Origin: Rhizobium sp. Root482
GTDB lineage: Bacteria > Pseudomonadota > Alphaproteobacteria > Rhizobiales > Rhizobiaceae
Reading direction: 5' to 3'
DNA length: 64,000 nt
Assembly: GCF_001426565.1 (NCBI RefSeq)
Contig: NZ_LMFA01000026.1
Location: 343,076 to 407,075, forward strand
Part shown: piece by piece, positions 33,989 through 42,612 of the stretch
Layout: every line of letters begins with the position of its first letter
How positions within the stretch are numbered: position 1 is the first letter of the stretch
Notes under the pieces: model-generated
Told to the model about the DNA's origin: nothing
Databases searched by the model: none
What the model saw: the letters and a program-made list of their open reading frames with translations, nothing else
Made by a program: the position numbers and the translations under genes

Positions 33989-34909
33989 ATGACCAGGATT
34001 GCTTCGGCTGCGGCCGGTTTTGGAGCCTCGTCCGCAGCCGGCCCGCTTGTCATGCTGCTCGGCATGCTCATGTTCGCGCTCAACGACGCCATGGGCAAAT
34101 GGCTGGTATCGTCCTATGGCCTGGGCCAGGTCATCCTGATCCGCAGCGTCGCGGCGCTCATCATCCTGTCGCCGCTGCTATGGAAGGCAGGTTTTGCTCC
34201 GATCGTCGGCGCGGAGCGCAAGGGCATGCAGCTGGCACGGGTGATCTTCTCGACCGTCGAAGTCTTCTGCTTCTATTACGCCGTCATGTATCTGCCCCTG
34301 GCGGATGTCATGACCTACTGGCTGGCGGCCCCGATCTATGTCGCCGCGGCCTCCCCCTTCCTGCTCGGCGAAAAGGTCGGCTGGCGCCGCTGGAGCGCGA
34401 TCGCCGTCGGTTTCGTCGGCGTCATCATCACGCTTGAACCGTCGAGCGCCATGTTCACCATGCCGGCCGTGATCTCCATCATCGGCAGCGCCGCCTTTGC
34501 CTTCATGATGATTTCCGGACGGTTCCTGCGCGGCACTCCGGACAGCACTCTAGTGTTCTTCCAGATCACGGGCGCCGGGATCGCCGGCCTGTTCTTCGTG
34601 CCCTTCGACTGGTCACCGATCCAGTCGCAGACGGATCTCCTGCTGCTCGGGCTGCTGGGCGTCGTGGCCATGGCGGCGCATATGCTCGTCAACCGGGCCC
34701 TGAAGATGTCGGACGCCGCGACCGTCGCACCGCTCCAGTACACGCTGCTGCTCTACGCCGTCATCTTCGGCTGGATGTTCTTCGGCGACGTTCCCCGCCT
34801 GACCATGATCATCGGCGCCGCGCTGATCGTCGCATCGGGGCTGTTCATCTTCATCCGGGAACAAATGCTGAAGAGGCGCCAGGCCGATCCGCCGATCGAG
34901 GTGCCGTAA
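33989..34909 (+). CDS. DMT/EamA-family transporter
   Basis: A 306-residue membrane protein with ten hydrophobic segments arranged as two EamA repeats (first about 20-150, second about 160-295; PLADVMTYWLAAPIY and SDAATVAPLQYTLLLYAVIFGW are the repeat signatures). It probably exports or imports a small metabolite tied to the upstream dehydratase. It is the last gene of the unit; the strong terminator lies 83 bases downstream. Confidence 0.87.
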   Translation: MTRIASAAAGFGASSAAGPLVMLLGMLMFALNDAMGKWLVSSYGLGQVILIRSVAALIILSPLLWKAGFAPIVGAERKGMQLARVIFSTVEVFCFYYAVMYLPLADVMTYWLAAPIYVAAASPFLLGEKVGWRRWSAIAVGFVGVIITLEPSSAMFTMPAVISIIGSAAFAFMMISGRFLRGTPDSTLVFFQITGAGIAGLFFVPFDWSPIQSQTDLLLLGLLGVVAMAAHMLVNRALKMSDAATVAPLQYTLLLYAVIFGWMFFGDVPRLTMIIGAALIVASGLFIFIREQMLKRRQADPPIEVP

Positions 34910-34992
34910 GGTACTGGCCCTCGGCAGCAGTGCTCTACGTCATCCCGCCGAAATTCTCGTCTGTTTGGCGACAACATCGCCCTCTCCAACAA

Positions 34993-35025
34993 AAAATGCC
35001 CGTGGCACGCAGCCACGGGCATTTT
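34993..35025. terminator. Bidirectional intrinsic terminator
   Basis: A perfect 14-base stem, AAAATGCCCGTGGC (34993-35006) with GCCACGGGCATTTT (35012-35025) around ACGCA, with A-rich/T-rich flanks on both strands. It separates the converging DMT and TRAP dctP genes and should stop transcription from both sides. Confidence 0.92.
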
Positions 35026-35071
35026 ATATTGGCGATCGGGCCGACCGCGACGGACGGCCCGATCCTGGTGT

Positions 35072-36076
35072 TTACTTCCGGATTTCCGCAAGATTGGCAA
35101 GAATGCCATCGACAACGTCGGCGCCGATTTCAGCCTTGTGCTTCTCGTAGACGACCATCGACTTCTCGCGGATACGCGCCTGCTCTTCAGCGGAAAGCGT
35201 GTTGACCTCGAGACCGGCCTCCTTGATCTTCTCCAGGGACTTCTTGTTGAGGTCCTGGATGACCTTGCGCTCTTCGTCACGACCGACGACCGCGCATTCG
35301 CGAAGGGCTGCCTGCTCGTCGGCAGTATAGGTGTCGAAGATCGCCTTCGAGAACAGGAAGAGGAACGGCGTATAGGCGTGGTTCGTCTCGGTGACGTATT
35401 TCTGCACTTCGTAGAACTTCGAAGTGTCGATCGTCACATAGGGATTTTCCTGCGCATCGATCGCCTTGGTTTCCAGGGCGGAGAAGACTTCGCCGAAGGC
35501 CATCGGGGTCGCGTTTGCGCCGAGATTCTGGAAGGTGTCGAGGAAGATGTTGTTCTGCATGACGCGAACCTTCATCCCTTCGAAGTCTTCCCACTTCGTC
35601 ACCGGGCGAACCGAGTTCGACAGGTTGCGGAAACCGTTTTCCCAATAGGCGAGATTGACCAGGCCAGCTGCTTCGAGCTTCGTGTTCATCATGTCGCCGA
35701 AGTCGCCGTCGAGAACCTTGTAGGCTTCCTCGGGGCTGGTGAACAGGAACGGCAGGTCGAAGACGCCGAGCGCCGGAACGATACCGACCAGCGGCGACGA
35801 GGATGTGACGACGGCTTCCTGGACACCCGAGCGCAGAGCCTGGGTTGCCTGAAGGTCACCACCGAGCGCACCGCCCCAGAAGGCCGTCAGCTTCAGCTTC
35901 GCGCCGGACTTTTCGTCGAGGCAGGCCTGCATGGCCTTGATGCCGTTGCCGACCGGATGGTCTTCGTTGATGCCGTTCGAGACGCGGATCGTGCGCTCGT
36001 TGAACTCGGCGAAGGCCGGGGCAGCGGCGGAAAAGCCGAATGCGATGGCGGTGGTGGCAAGAAGTAGTTTTCTCAT
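35072..36076 (-). CDS. TRAP transporter solute-binding protein (DctP) of the sugar-acid island
   Basis: A 334-residue exported DctP-family protein: signal peptide about 1-23 (MRKLLLATTAIAFGFSAAAPAFA) and the family ligand region GMKVRVMQNNIFLDTFQNLGANATPMAFGEVFSALETKAIDAQEN, whose Arg binds the carboxylate. It is the last gene of the leftward FAH-dctQ-dctM-dctP operon and is closed by the bidirectional terminator. The ligand is probably an aldonate or other hydroxy acid. Confidence 0.93.
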   Translation of the reverse strand: MRKLLLATTAIAFGFSAAAPAFAEFNERTIRVSNGINEDHPVGNGIKAMQACLDEKSGAKLKLTAFWGGALGGDLQATQALRSGVQEAVVTSSSPLVGIVPALGVFDLPFLFTSPEEAYKVLDGDFGDMMNTKLEAAGLVNLAYWENGFRNLSNSVRPVTKWEDFEGMKVRVMQNNIFLDTFQNLGANATPMAFGEVFSALETKAIDAQENPYVTIDTSKFYEVQKYVTETNHAYTPFLFLFSKAIFDTYTADEQAALRECAVVGRDEERKVIQDLNKKSLEKIKEAGLEVNTLSAEEQARIREKSMVVYEKHKAEIGADVVDGILANLAEIRK

Positions 36077-36119
36077 AATATCCTCCCTTGGATACAGTTG
36101 GTGAGCGGTTGAAGGGTAA

Positions 36120-37400
36120 TCAGTAAAGCCAGCGTGCGGGTATAAGGACGAGGTCCGGGAAGAGGACCAGAAGAAACAGCACGATGGTTTGGGCAACCAG
36201 GAATGGCCAAACGCCGATAGTCACCTTCCCGAGCGGTATGCGACCCACGCCGCTGACGACGTTGAGAACGACGCCGACGGGCGGCGTGATAAGGCCGATG
36301 CAGTTGTTCATGATGAACAGGACCCCGAAATAGATCGGGTCGATGCCTGCCTGCTTGATGATCGGCATCAGGACGGGCGTCAGGATCAGGATCGTCGGCG
36401 TGAGATCGAGGGCAGTGCCCACCACCAGCACGAGGAGCATGATCACAAACAGCAGCAGGGTGGGCCGATCGATCAGAGGCTCGATGAACCGCGTGATCTC
36501 GGCCGGGATATTGGCGGCCGTGATGAGCCATGCGGACACCAATGCCGCACAGACCAAAAGCATGATCACCGATGTCGTCTTCGCAGCGGCCAGAATGACA
36601 CGCGGCAGCTGGCTCGGCTTCAATTCGCGGTAGATGAACATGCCGACGAAAAGAGCATAGGCCGCGGCCACGACGGCGGCTTCGGTAGGCGTCACCACGC
36701 CGGCCTTGATGCCGCCCAGAATAATGATCGGCATTCCGAGCGCCCAGCCGGCACGCGCGGTCGCCGTGACACGCTCACGCGACGAAGCCTTCGGCAACGG
36801 CTCGATCTTGTCCTTCCGCACTACAATCAGCCAGGTCGCAAGCAGGGCGAGGCCCATCAGAACGCCGGGAAAGATGCCGGCCATGAACAGCTGGGTAATC
36901 GATACGTTGGCGGCGACACCGAAAACGATGAATGCCATGGAAGGTGGAATAACCGGCGCGATGATACCGCCGGCCGCAATCAGGCCAGCGGAGCGGGGTA
37001 CGTCGTAGCCCGCTTTTGCCATCATCGGGATCAGGATCGCCGCCAGTGCGGCTGTATCGGCCGCGGCCGAACCGGAGATGCTGGCCATGATCAATGCGGC
37101 CATGATGGTCACGATGCCAAGGCCGCCGCGCATATGGCCGACACAGGCGATTGCAAAGTCGATGATGCGCCGCGACAGGCCGCCGGAATTCATCAACTCC
37201 CCGGCAAGGATGAAGAAAGGGATCGCCAGAAGCGTAAAGCCTTCTTCGGCGCCGGCAATCATGTTCTGGGCGATGATCTGCGGATGGAACATGCCCATGT
37301 AGGCCATGAGCACCACGCCGCAGAACATCAGGGAGAAAGCGACCGGTACGCCGATTGCCATCGATCCGAGGAGCGATGATATGAAAATCAACAATGTCAT
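36120..37400 (-). CDS. TRAP transporter large permease (DctM)
   Basis: A 426-residue membrane protein with about twelve hydrophobic segments; typical DctM motifs are GVPVAFSLMF, SGSAAADTAALAAILIPMM and PPVGVVLNVVSGV. The start at 37400 shares one base with the dctQ stop (TGATG), so the two are coupled. It catalyses sodium-driven uptake together with DctQ and DctP. Confidence 0.94.
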   Translation of the reverse strand: MTLLIFISSLLGSMAIGVPVAFSLMFCGVVLMAYMGMFHPQIIAQNMIAGAEEGFTLLAIPFFILAGELMNSGGLSRRIIDFAIACVGHMRGGLGIVTIMAALIMASISGSAAADTAALAAILIPMMAKAGYDVPRSAGLIAAGGIIAPVIPPSMAFIVFGVAANVSITQLFMAGIFPGVLMGLALLATWLIVVRKDKIEPLPKASSRERVTATARAGWALGMPIIILGGIKAGVVTPTEAAVVAAAYALFVGMFIYRELKPSQLPRVILAAAKTTSVIMLLVCAALVSAWLITAANIPAEITRFIEPLIDRPTLLLFVIMLLVLVVGTALDLTPTILILTPVLMPIIKQAGIDPIYFGVLFIMNNCIGLITPPVGVVLNVVSGVGRIPLGKVTIGVWPFLVAQTIVLFLLVLFPDLVLIPARWLY

Positions 37401-37933
37401 CAGGTGCGCTCCGCCAGCTGCTCGATGGTCAGGTTTTCTCCGGCAAACGCAGCGATCTCCTCCTCCGTGACGCGGCCTGTCACCAAACGGACCAGGCGCT
37501 CGATCGCAATGATGGCAATCCCGGCCCCCGTGAACATGCCGATCCCATAGACGAAGAGCATGGGCAGTCCCGTGACGGGCGCCTTCATGCTGAAATTGAT
37601 GCCTGACTGCATCCACGCCCCCCAGAAAAAGATAGAGCAGCACATGAGGACGATGAGATTGGAAAGGATCATGCAGATGATCCGGCCTTTGCGCCCGAAC
37701 ATCATGACCAGTGTCTCGACGCCGAGATGCGAATGTTCCCGGAAAGTCACGACCGCGCCGATGAAGGTCAGCCACACGAAGAAGTAGCGCGACAGTTCAT
37801 CGGACGCGTTGATGCCGGAGTTGAAGCCGTAACGGAGCACGACGTTCAGGAATACCATGACAGCCATGCCCGCCAGCAGCAGGATCAGCAGCACCTCAAG
37901 AAATTTGTAGAAGATGTCGATCGCTCGTTGCAT
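37400..37933 (-). CDS. TRAP transporter small permease (DctQ)
   Basis: A 177-residue protein with four predicted transmembrane helices and the DctQ motif ASDELSRYFFVWLTFIGAVVTFREHSHLGVE. It forms the membrane complex with DctM. Its gene starts 18 bases after the FAH-family gene on the same strand, so a single operon begins upstream of that enzyme. Confidence 0.93.
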   Translation of the reverse strand: MQRAIDIFYKFLEVLLILLLAGMAVMVFLNVVLRYGFNSGINASDELSRYFFVWLTFIGAVVTFREHSHLGVETLVMMFGRKGRIICMILSNLIVLMCCSIFFWGAWMQSGINFSMKAPVTGLPMLFVYGIGMFTGAGIAIIAIERLVRLVTGRVTEEEIAAFAGENLTIEQLAERT

Positions 37934-37951
37934 CTGCGCTTCCCTTTACGC

Positions 37952-39115
37952 TTACAGAAGCCCGCGCCGGGCAAGGTTCTTCATCAACGCGCCAAGGCCG
38001 AAATTCCATTTCGGGCAACGGTCGCTATGCTCGACCCAGTTTATAAGCCGACCGAGCCGCGGCGTCGATATTTCAACCCGATCGCCGATTTCATGGGTGA
38101 AGCCGAGGCCCTTGCCGCGCCGGTCCTTGACCGGGGCAAACATCGTGCCGAGGAAAAAGACGATCCCGTCCGGATATTGATGATTGTCGTTGACGAGTTG
38201 CGAAACAAGCTCCTCCGGCGAGCGGCTGATGGCCGCCATCGGGCTGACGCCGGTCATCGTGAACCCGTCTGTGCCTTCGACGGAAAGCGAGACTTCGGCC
38301 TGCTTCACGTCATCGAGCGTGAAATGCCCATCGAACAGGCGGATGAAGGGGCCGATGGCGCAGGATGCGTTATTGTCCTTCGCCTTGCTGAGAAGCAGCG
38401 CCGAACGTCCTTCGAAGTCGCGCAGATTGACGTCATTGCCGAGCGTCGCTCCGACGATCCGGCCGGTGGAGGTCACCGCCAGCACCATTTCCGGCTCGGG
38501 ATTGTTCCACTCCGACTTCGGGTGAATGCCGACGAGAGCACCACAGCCGACGGAGGACATGGACTGCGCCTTGGTGAATATCTCGGCGTCCGGTCCAATG
38601 CCGACTTCAAGATATTGCGACCAAAGGCCAAGCTCCTGAAGCAGCGTCTTGACTTCGGCAGCCTTCTCGGACCCTGCCACCAGGCCTTTCAGGCTGTCGC
38701 CAAGCACCGGCGCCAGCCGGCCCCGTATTTCCTGCGCTCTCAGCGGGTCTCCCTTCGCCTGCTCCTCGATCACCCGCTCCAGCATGCTATCGGCGAAGGT
38801 GACGCCGGCGGCCTTGACCGCCTGCAGATCGGCGGGCGCCAGAAGCTGCCCGGCCTCGCCATCGAGAAATGCGTCGAGTGACCCAAGAACGGAAAATCGC
38901 CCGGCATCCGCCAATTGCGCAAGCAGATCGTCTCGCTCGAGCAATGTGGACAGGGTCGCAGAAAGCGGCGTGAGGTCGAAAATCTGTCCATCCCTCAACA
39001 AGACGGGACATGGGCCATCTGCCTTTTTAGACCAGACGCGGCCCACCAGCAGCGAATTGTCCGCATCTTGCGGGAGGATAGCCTGCGCGCTCAGCGTCTT
39101 ATTTAAAGTTTGCAA
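37952..39115 (-). CDS. Fumarylacetoacetate hydrolase-family enzyme, XylX-like 2-keto-3-deoxy acid dehydratase
   Basis: A 387-residue FAH-fold enzyme with the catalytic-domain motifs GIHPKSEWNNPEPEMVLAV and NDVNLRDFEGRSALLLSKAK (metal-binding Glu/Asp). The sequence and length resemble Caulobacter XylX, which dehydrates 2-keto-3-deoxypentonate to alpha-ketoglutarate semialdehyde in the Weimberg pathway. A TTG start at 39115 is chosen because GAGGAAG lies just upstream; an ATG at 39169 would overlap the operator. It is the first gene of the TRAP operon, and the XylD-like partner lies about 5 kb away on the other strand. The sugar acid length (C5 or C6) is unknown. Confidence 0.8.
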   Translation of the reverse strand: MQTLNKTLSAQAILPQDADNSLLVGRVWSKKADGPCPVLLRDGQIFDLTPLSATLSTLLERDDLLAQLADAGRFSVLGSLDAFLDGEAGQLLAPADLQAVKAAGVTFADSMLERVIEEQAKGDPLRAQEIRGRLAPVLGDSLKGLVAGSEKAAEVKTLLQELGLWSQYLEVGIGPDAEIFTKAQSMSSVGCGALVGIHPKSEWNNPEPEMVLAVTSTGRIVGATLGNDVNLRDFEGRSALLLSKAKDNNASCAIGPFIRLFDGHFTLDDVKQAEVSLSVEGTDGFTMTGVSPMAAISRSPEELVSQLVNDNHQYPDGIVFFLGTMFAPVKDRRGKGLGFTHEIGDRVEISTPRLGRLINWVEHSDRCPKWNFGLGALMKNLARRGLL

Positions 39116-39147
39116 TATTCTTCCTCGGCAGCGGTGCGATCGCTTGA

Positions 39148-39167
39148 TTGTCAGGATGTCTGACAAC
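39148..39167. promoter_or_regulatory. FadR-type operator upstream of XylX-like/TRAP operon
   Basis: TTGTCAG (39148-39154) and CTGACAA (39160-39166) are perfect 7-base arms with a 5-base spacer. The inner 39155-39167 reads GATGTCTGACAAC and matches 41540-41552 at 10 of 13 positions. It fits the FadR-subfamily consensus TNGTNNNACNA; the likely binder is the GntR protein encoded next to it. Confidence 0.6.
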
Positions 39168-39255
39168 AACGGTTTCTAATATGACTTTTGACGCCTGTCT
39201 AGCCGCAGCGCCGTGATGTGGAAAACTCTTGAGCGGGCGCCCGGAGTTCTGCCGT

Positions 39256-39975
39256 TCAGAAACTCTCAAGCGTCAGGTCCAGCCGCCTTGCAGCCTGCGT
39301 CAGGTGACGCCGCATCGCTTCCCGCGCTCCGGCAGGGTCGCGGCTGGCGACGGCATCCCGGATGGCGACATGCTCGGCAATCGTGACTTCGACGATTTCC
39401 TCGAGCACCGCCTTGGCCCGCGCGGCATTGATGGCAAGACTGATACGCTCGGCGATGAAGCCGATGAACAGCAGGAAATATTCGTTCTGCGTGCCGGCGG
39501 CGAGGGCGCGATGGAAGGCGAGGTCTGCAACAATGCCATGCTCGGTCCATTTCTCGGCACCGGTCATCTGGGCCAGGGCCTCGTCGAGGCGGGTCATGTC
39601 CTGGGCGGTATGATGGAGAGCGGCAAGGCCCGCCGCCTCGATCTCGAGCGGCATGCGCAACTGGTAGAGGTTGCGGAAGGTGTCGCGGTCCGTCAGGTCG
39701 CCCTGCTCGATGCGAAGCGACTGGCGCCGCTCGCTTTCCGTGGCAAAGGCGCCGACACCCTGGCGTGTCTCGACAAGACCCTCGTTACGCAATTGGGCGA
39801 TCGCCTCGCGGATGACGGAGCGGCTGACGCCGAAGGTCTTGGCCAGCAGATGCTCCGTTGGAAGCTTCTCGCCGGGCGCGATCCGGCCCTCGGTAATTTC
39901 CCGGCCGATCTGCGTGGCGATGCGCGCCGGCAGATGCTCGCTCCGCCTGATTTGACTGAAATCCGCAACCGACAT
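39256..39975 (-). CDS. GntR-family (FadR subfamily) regulator
   Basis: A 239-residue regulator: N-terminal winged helix (PTEHLLAKTFGVSRSVIREAIAQLRNEGLVETRQGVGAF) and FCD effector domain with VADLAFHRALAAGT and AEHVAIRDAV. It is transcribed after the FAD oxidoreductase gene (30-base gap) and ahead of the XylX/TRAP operon. Matching operator-like elements on both sides of its gene support control of both divergent sugar-acid units. Confidence 0.9.
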   Translation of the reverse strand: MSVADFSQIRRSEHLPARIATQIGREITEGRIAPGEKLPTEHLLAKTFGVSRSVIREAIAQLRNEGLVETRQGVGAFATESERRQSLRIEQGDLTDRDTFRNLYQLRMPLEIEAAGLAALHHTAQDMTRLDEALAQMTGAEKWTEHGIVADLAFHRALAAGTQNEYFLLFIGFIAERISLAINAARAKAVLEEIVEVTIAEHVAIRDAVASRDPAGAREAMRRHLTQAARRLDLTLESF

Positions 39976-40005
39976 GTCCGCCCTCCCCTGAGCTTGTTTC
40001 TACAT

Positions 40006-41451
40006 CTATGAGTTCAGCGGAAAATTCAATTGGCAGCCGGGGTTCATCACCAGGTCCGGATCGATGGCGCGCTTCACGGCGGTCAGCAACTGGCGCCGCA
40101 CGGGCGACAACCTCGCCTCGAAATCGGCCCGCTTCAGGCGGCCGATACCATGTTCGGCGCTGATGCTTCCCTGATAGCGATCGAGGACCTCATTGATCGC
40201 GGTCTTCGCCGTGTAGATCTGCTCGGCGCGCCGTTGCGGGGTCGTGCCCGCCGCAGGCAGCACATTAAGATGGACATTCCCATCGCCGACATGACCATAG
40301 GAAACGCAGATGGCACCCGGCACGGCCGCCTCGACGGCCTTTTCGGCATCGCCGACGAAATCGGCAAGCTGCGAGAGCTTGACCGAGACATCGGTCCGCA
40401 GATGCATGCCGCGCTTGGCCTGGCCTTCGTTCATCCCCTCGCGGATAAGCCAGAGATTGCGAGCCTGCGTCTGCGACGCGGCGATCGTTCCATCGACGAC
40501 CAGCCCCTCTTCCATGACGATCTCCAGGAAACGCGCCATCAGATCATCGATATCGACAAGCCCCGAGCCGGAAATCTCCATCAGCACATAGGCTGGATAA
40601 TCCGCGGCGATGGGAATGGGCAGGTCGGGCATCGCCTCCTTGGCCAATGTGAGGGCAAGCGGCGGCATGAATTCGAAGGCAGACAGAAGGTCGCAACAGT
40701 CCCGGCGTGCCCGGCGAAAAAGCCTGATGGCGTCATCGAGCGAGGCAAGGCCGAGAAGGGCGGTCGCTACCTGATCCGGATAGGGGGTGAGCTTGACCGA
40801 TACGGCGGTGATGACACCGAGCGTTCCCTCGGCACCGATGAACAACTGCTTGAGATCAATACCGCGATTGTCCTTGCGCAGGGTCGATAGCCCGTCGAAA
40901 ATACTGCCATCCGGAAGCACCACTTCCAGCCCGAAGATCAGTTCGCGGGTCATGCCGTAGCGCAGCACATTGATACCCCCGGCATTGGTGGAGACATTGC
41001 CGCCGATGCGGCAGCTTCCCTGCGCGCCCAGCGCGAGCGGGAAGAACATGCCCTTCCCGGCAACGGCGTCCTTGAGTTCGGAAAGAATACAGCCCGCCTC
41101 GACCACGGCGGAAAAATCGTCGGCGTCGATCTGGCGGATTTTATTCATCCGCTCGAGGCTGAGCACCACCTGGTTCTGCTCCGCATCCGGTGTAGCTGCC
41201 AGCACAAGGCCGGTATTGCCGCCCTGGGGCACGATCGAAAGGCCCAGTTGCCTGCAAAGCCTGACCGCTTCGGCCACCTGCTCCGTGGAGCGTGGCCTCA
41301 AGACCGCGACCGCCTGGCTCGTGACATCGCCGTGCCAGTCGCGGCAATACGGCGCCATCTCGCCCGCTTCACTCAGAACGATATCGTCCCCGAGCGCGCC
41401 GCGCAGTTTCAAGCGCCACTCGGCCAAAGATGCGCCATTGTCTGCCATCAT
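40006..41451 (-). CDS. FAD-binding D-2-hydroxyacid dehydrogenase (GlcD/D-lactate dehydrogenase-like)
   Basis: A 481-residue flavoprotein of the GlcD/VAO family. The FAD-binding half has PQGGNTGL, GNVSTNAGGINVLRYG and GAEGTLGVIT; the C-terminal cap has SYGHVGDGNVHLNVLP and SAEHGIGRLK. Family members oxidise D-2-hydroxy acids such as D-lactate, glycolate or D-2-hydroxyglutarate. In this island it may oxidise a hydroxy acid formed from the sugar acid. The start at 41451 (MMADN) could also be 41448. It diverges from the DenD-like gene. Confidence 0.88.
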   Translation of the reverse strand: MMADNGASLAEWRLKLRGALGDDIVLSEAGEMAPYCRDWHGDVTSQAVAVLRPRSTEQVAEAVRLCRQLGLSIVPQGGNTGLVLAATPDAEQNQVVLSLERMNKIRQIDADDFSAVVEAGCILSELKDAVAGKGMFFPLALGAQGSCRIGGNVSTNAGGINVLRYGMTRELIFGLEVVLPDGSIFDGLSTLRKDNRGIDLKQLFIGAEGTLGVITAVSVKLTPYPDQVATALLGLASLDDAIRLFRRARRDCCDLLSAFEFMPPLALTLAKEAMPDLPIPIAADYPAYVLMEISGSGLVDIDDLMARFLEIVMEEGLVVDGTIAASQTQARNLWLIREGMNEGQAKRGMHLRTDVSVKLSQLADFVGDAEKAVEAAVPGAICVSYGHVGDGNVHLNVLPAAGTTPQRRAEQIYTAKTAINEVLDRYQGSISAEHGIGRLKRADFEARLSPVRRQLLTAVKRAIDPDLVMNPGCQLNFPLNS

Positions 41452-41539
41452 GTCTCAAGCCTTCCATCGTGCAGTCGACAACCCAGGCCGGGTTTTTCGA
41501 GCCACCCCGAAATAACAGTTTTCAAGACGACCATATAAA

Positions 41540-41552
41540 GTTATCAGACAAC
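41540..41552. promoter_or_regulatory. Second FadR-type operator candidate
   Basis: GTTATCAGACAAC lies in the divergent region between the flavoprotein and DenD-like genes and resembles 39155-39167. It is close to palindromic (GTTrTC-GAyAAC). It is probably the same regulator's site for the divergent operons. Confidence 0.45.
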
Positions 41553-41625
41553 CTTACAAGCTCGATTTTGGTTATGCGAGGGCGGCTTCGGGCCCGCAGC
41601 GATTTTTGTCAGGAGATTTCACGAC

Positions 41626-42612
41626 ATGCACATTCTGATCATCGGCGCGGCGGGCATGGTCGGTCGCAAGCTCACCCAGCGGCTGGTCGCGGACAGGACC
41701 CTCGGCGGCAAGCCCGTCGACAAGTTGACCCTGGTCGATATCGTCAAGCCGGACGCCCCGGCCGGCTTTTCCGGCGTGGTTGATGCGCGCGAAAGCGACC
41801 TGTCGGCACCGGGCGAGGCTGAAAAGCTGATCGCCACGCGGCCGGACGCGATCTTCCATCTGGCCGCCATCGTTTCCGGCGAGGCGGAACTGGATTTCGA
41901 CAAGGGCTACAGCATCAATCTCGACGGCACCCGCTATCTGTTCGACGCAATCCGTCTCGCCCACAACGCCGACGGATACAAGCCGCGCGTCGTCTTCACC
42001 TCCTCGATCGCCGTCGTCGGCGCCCCTCTGCCTTTCCCGATCCCGGATGAATTCCACCTCACCCCGCTGACCAGCTACGGCACGCAGAAGGCGATCTGCG
42101 AATTGCTGCTTTCGGACTACAGCCGCCGCGGCTTTTTCGACGGTATCGGCATCCGGCTGCCGACCATCTGCATCCGCCCCGGCAAGCCCAACAAGGCGGC
42201 CTCGGGATTCTTCTCCAACATCCTGCGCGAGCCGCTGGTTGGACAGGAGGCAGTGCTTCCGGTTTCCGACGACGTGCGCCACTGGCATACATCGCCGCGC
42301 TCCGCCGTCGGCTTCCTGATCCATGGCGCGACGATCGATCTTGACAAGGTCGGCCCGCGGCGCAACCTTTCGATGCCGGGCCTCAGCGCCACGGTTGGCG
42401 AGCAGATCGAGGCGCTACGCCGCGTCGCCGGCGACAAGGCCGTGGCACTGATTCGCCGCGAACCGGACGAGATGATCATGAAGATGGTCGCAGGCTGGGC
42501 ACCGGGCTTTGAAGCCAAGCGGGCGACGGAACTCGGCTTCACCGCCGAAACATCCTTCGACGAGATCATCCGTGCCCATATCGATGACGAACTGGAAGGC
42601 AAGTTGCCATGA
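41626..42612 (+). CDS. denD: D-erythronate dehydrogenase-like NAD-dependent epimerase/dehydratase family protein (DenD-like)
   Basis: A 328-residue extended short-chain dehydrogenase. The Rossmann motif is IIGAAGMVGRKL, the catalytic YxxxK is in SYGTQKAICE, and the segments SSIAVVGAPLPFPI and CIRPGKPNKAASGFF are typical of DenD proteins. DenD oxidises D-erythronate at C2. Its next-gene partner resembles LtnD. An AGGAGA site precedes the start. The substrate here may be a longer aldonate; the symbol is given for similarity. Confidence 0.8.
   Translation: MHILIIGAAGMVGRKLTQRLVADRTLGGKPVDKLTLVDIVKPDAPAGFSGVVDARESDLSAPGEAEKLIATRPDAIFHLAAIVSGEAELDFDKGYSINLDGTRYLFDAIRLAHNADGYKPRVVFTSSIAVVGAPLPFPIPDEFHLTPLTSYGTQKAICELLLSDYSRRGFFDGIGIRLPTICIRPGKPNKAASGFFSNILREPLVGQEAVLPVSDDVRHWHTSPRSAVGFLIHGATIDLDKVGPRRNLSMPGLSATVGEQIEALRRVAGDKAVALIRREPDEMIMKMVAGWAPGFEAKRATELGFTAETSFDEIIRAHIDDELEGKLP

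Noticed and set aside
36189..37379. 396-codon plus-strand frame opposite dctM, rich in His, Asp and Arg
   Set aside because: It mirrors the hydrophobic codons of a membrane protein on the other strand, a typical antisense artefact.
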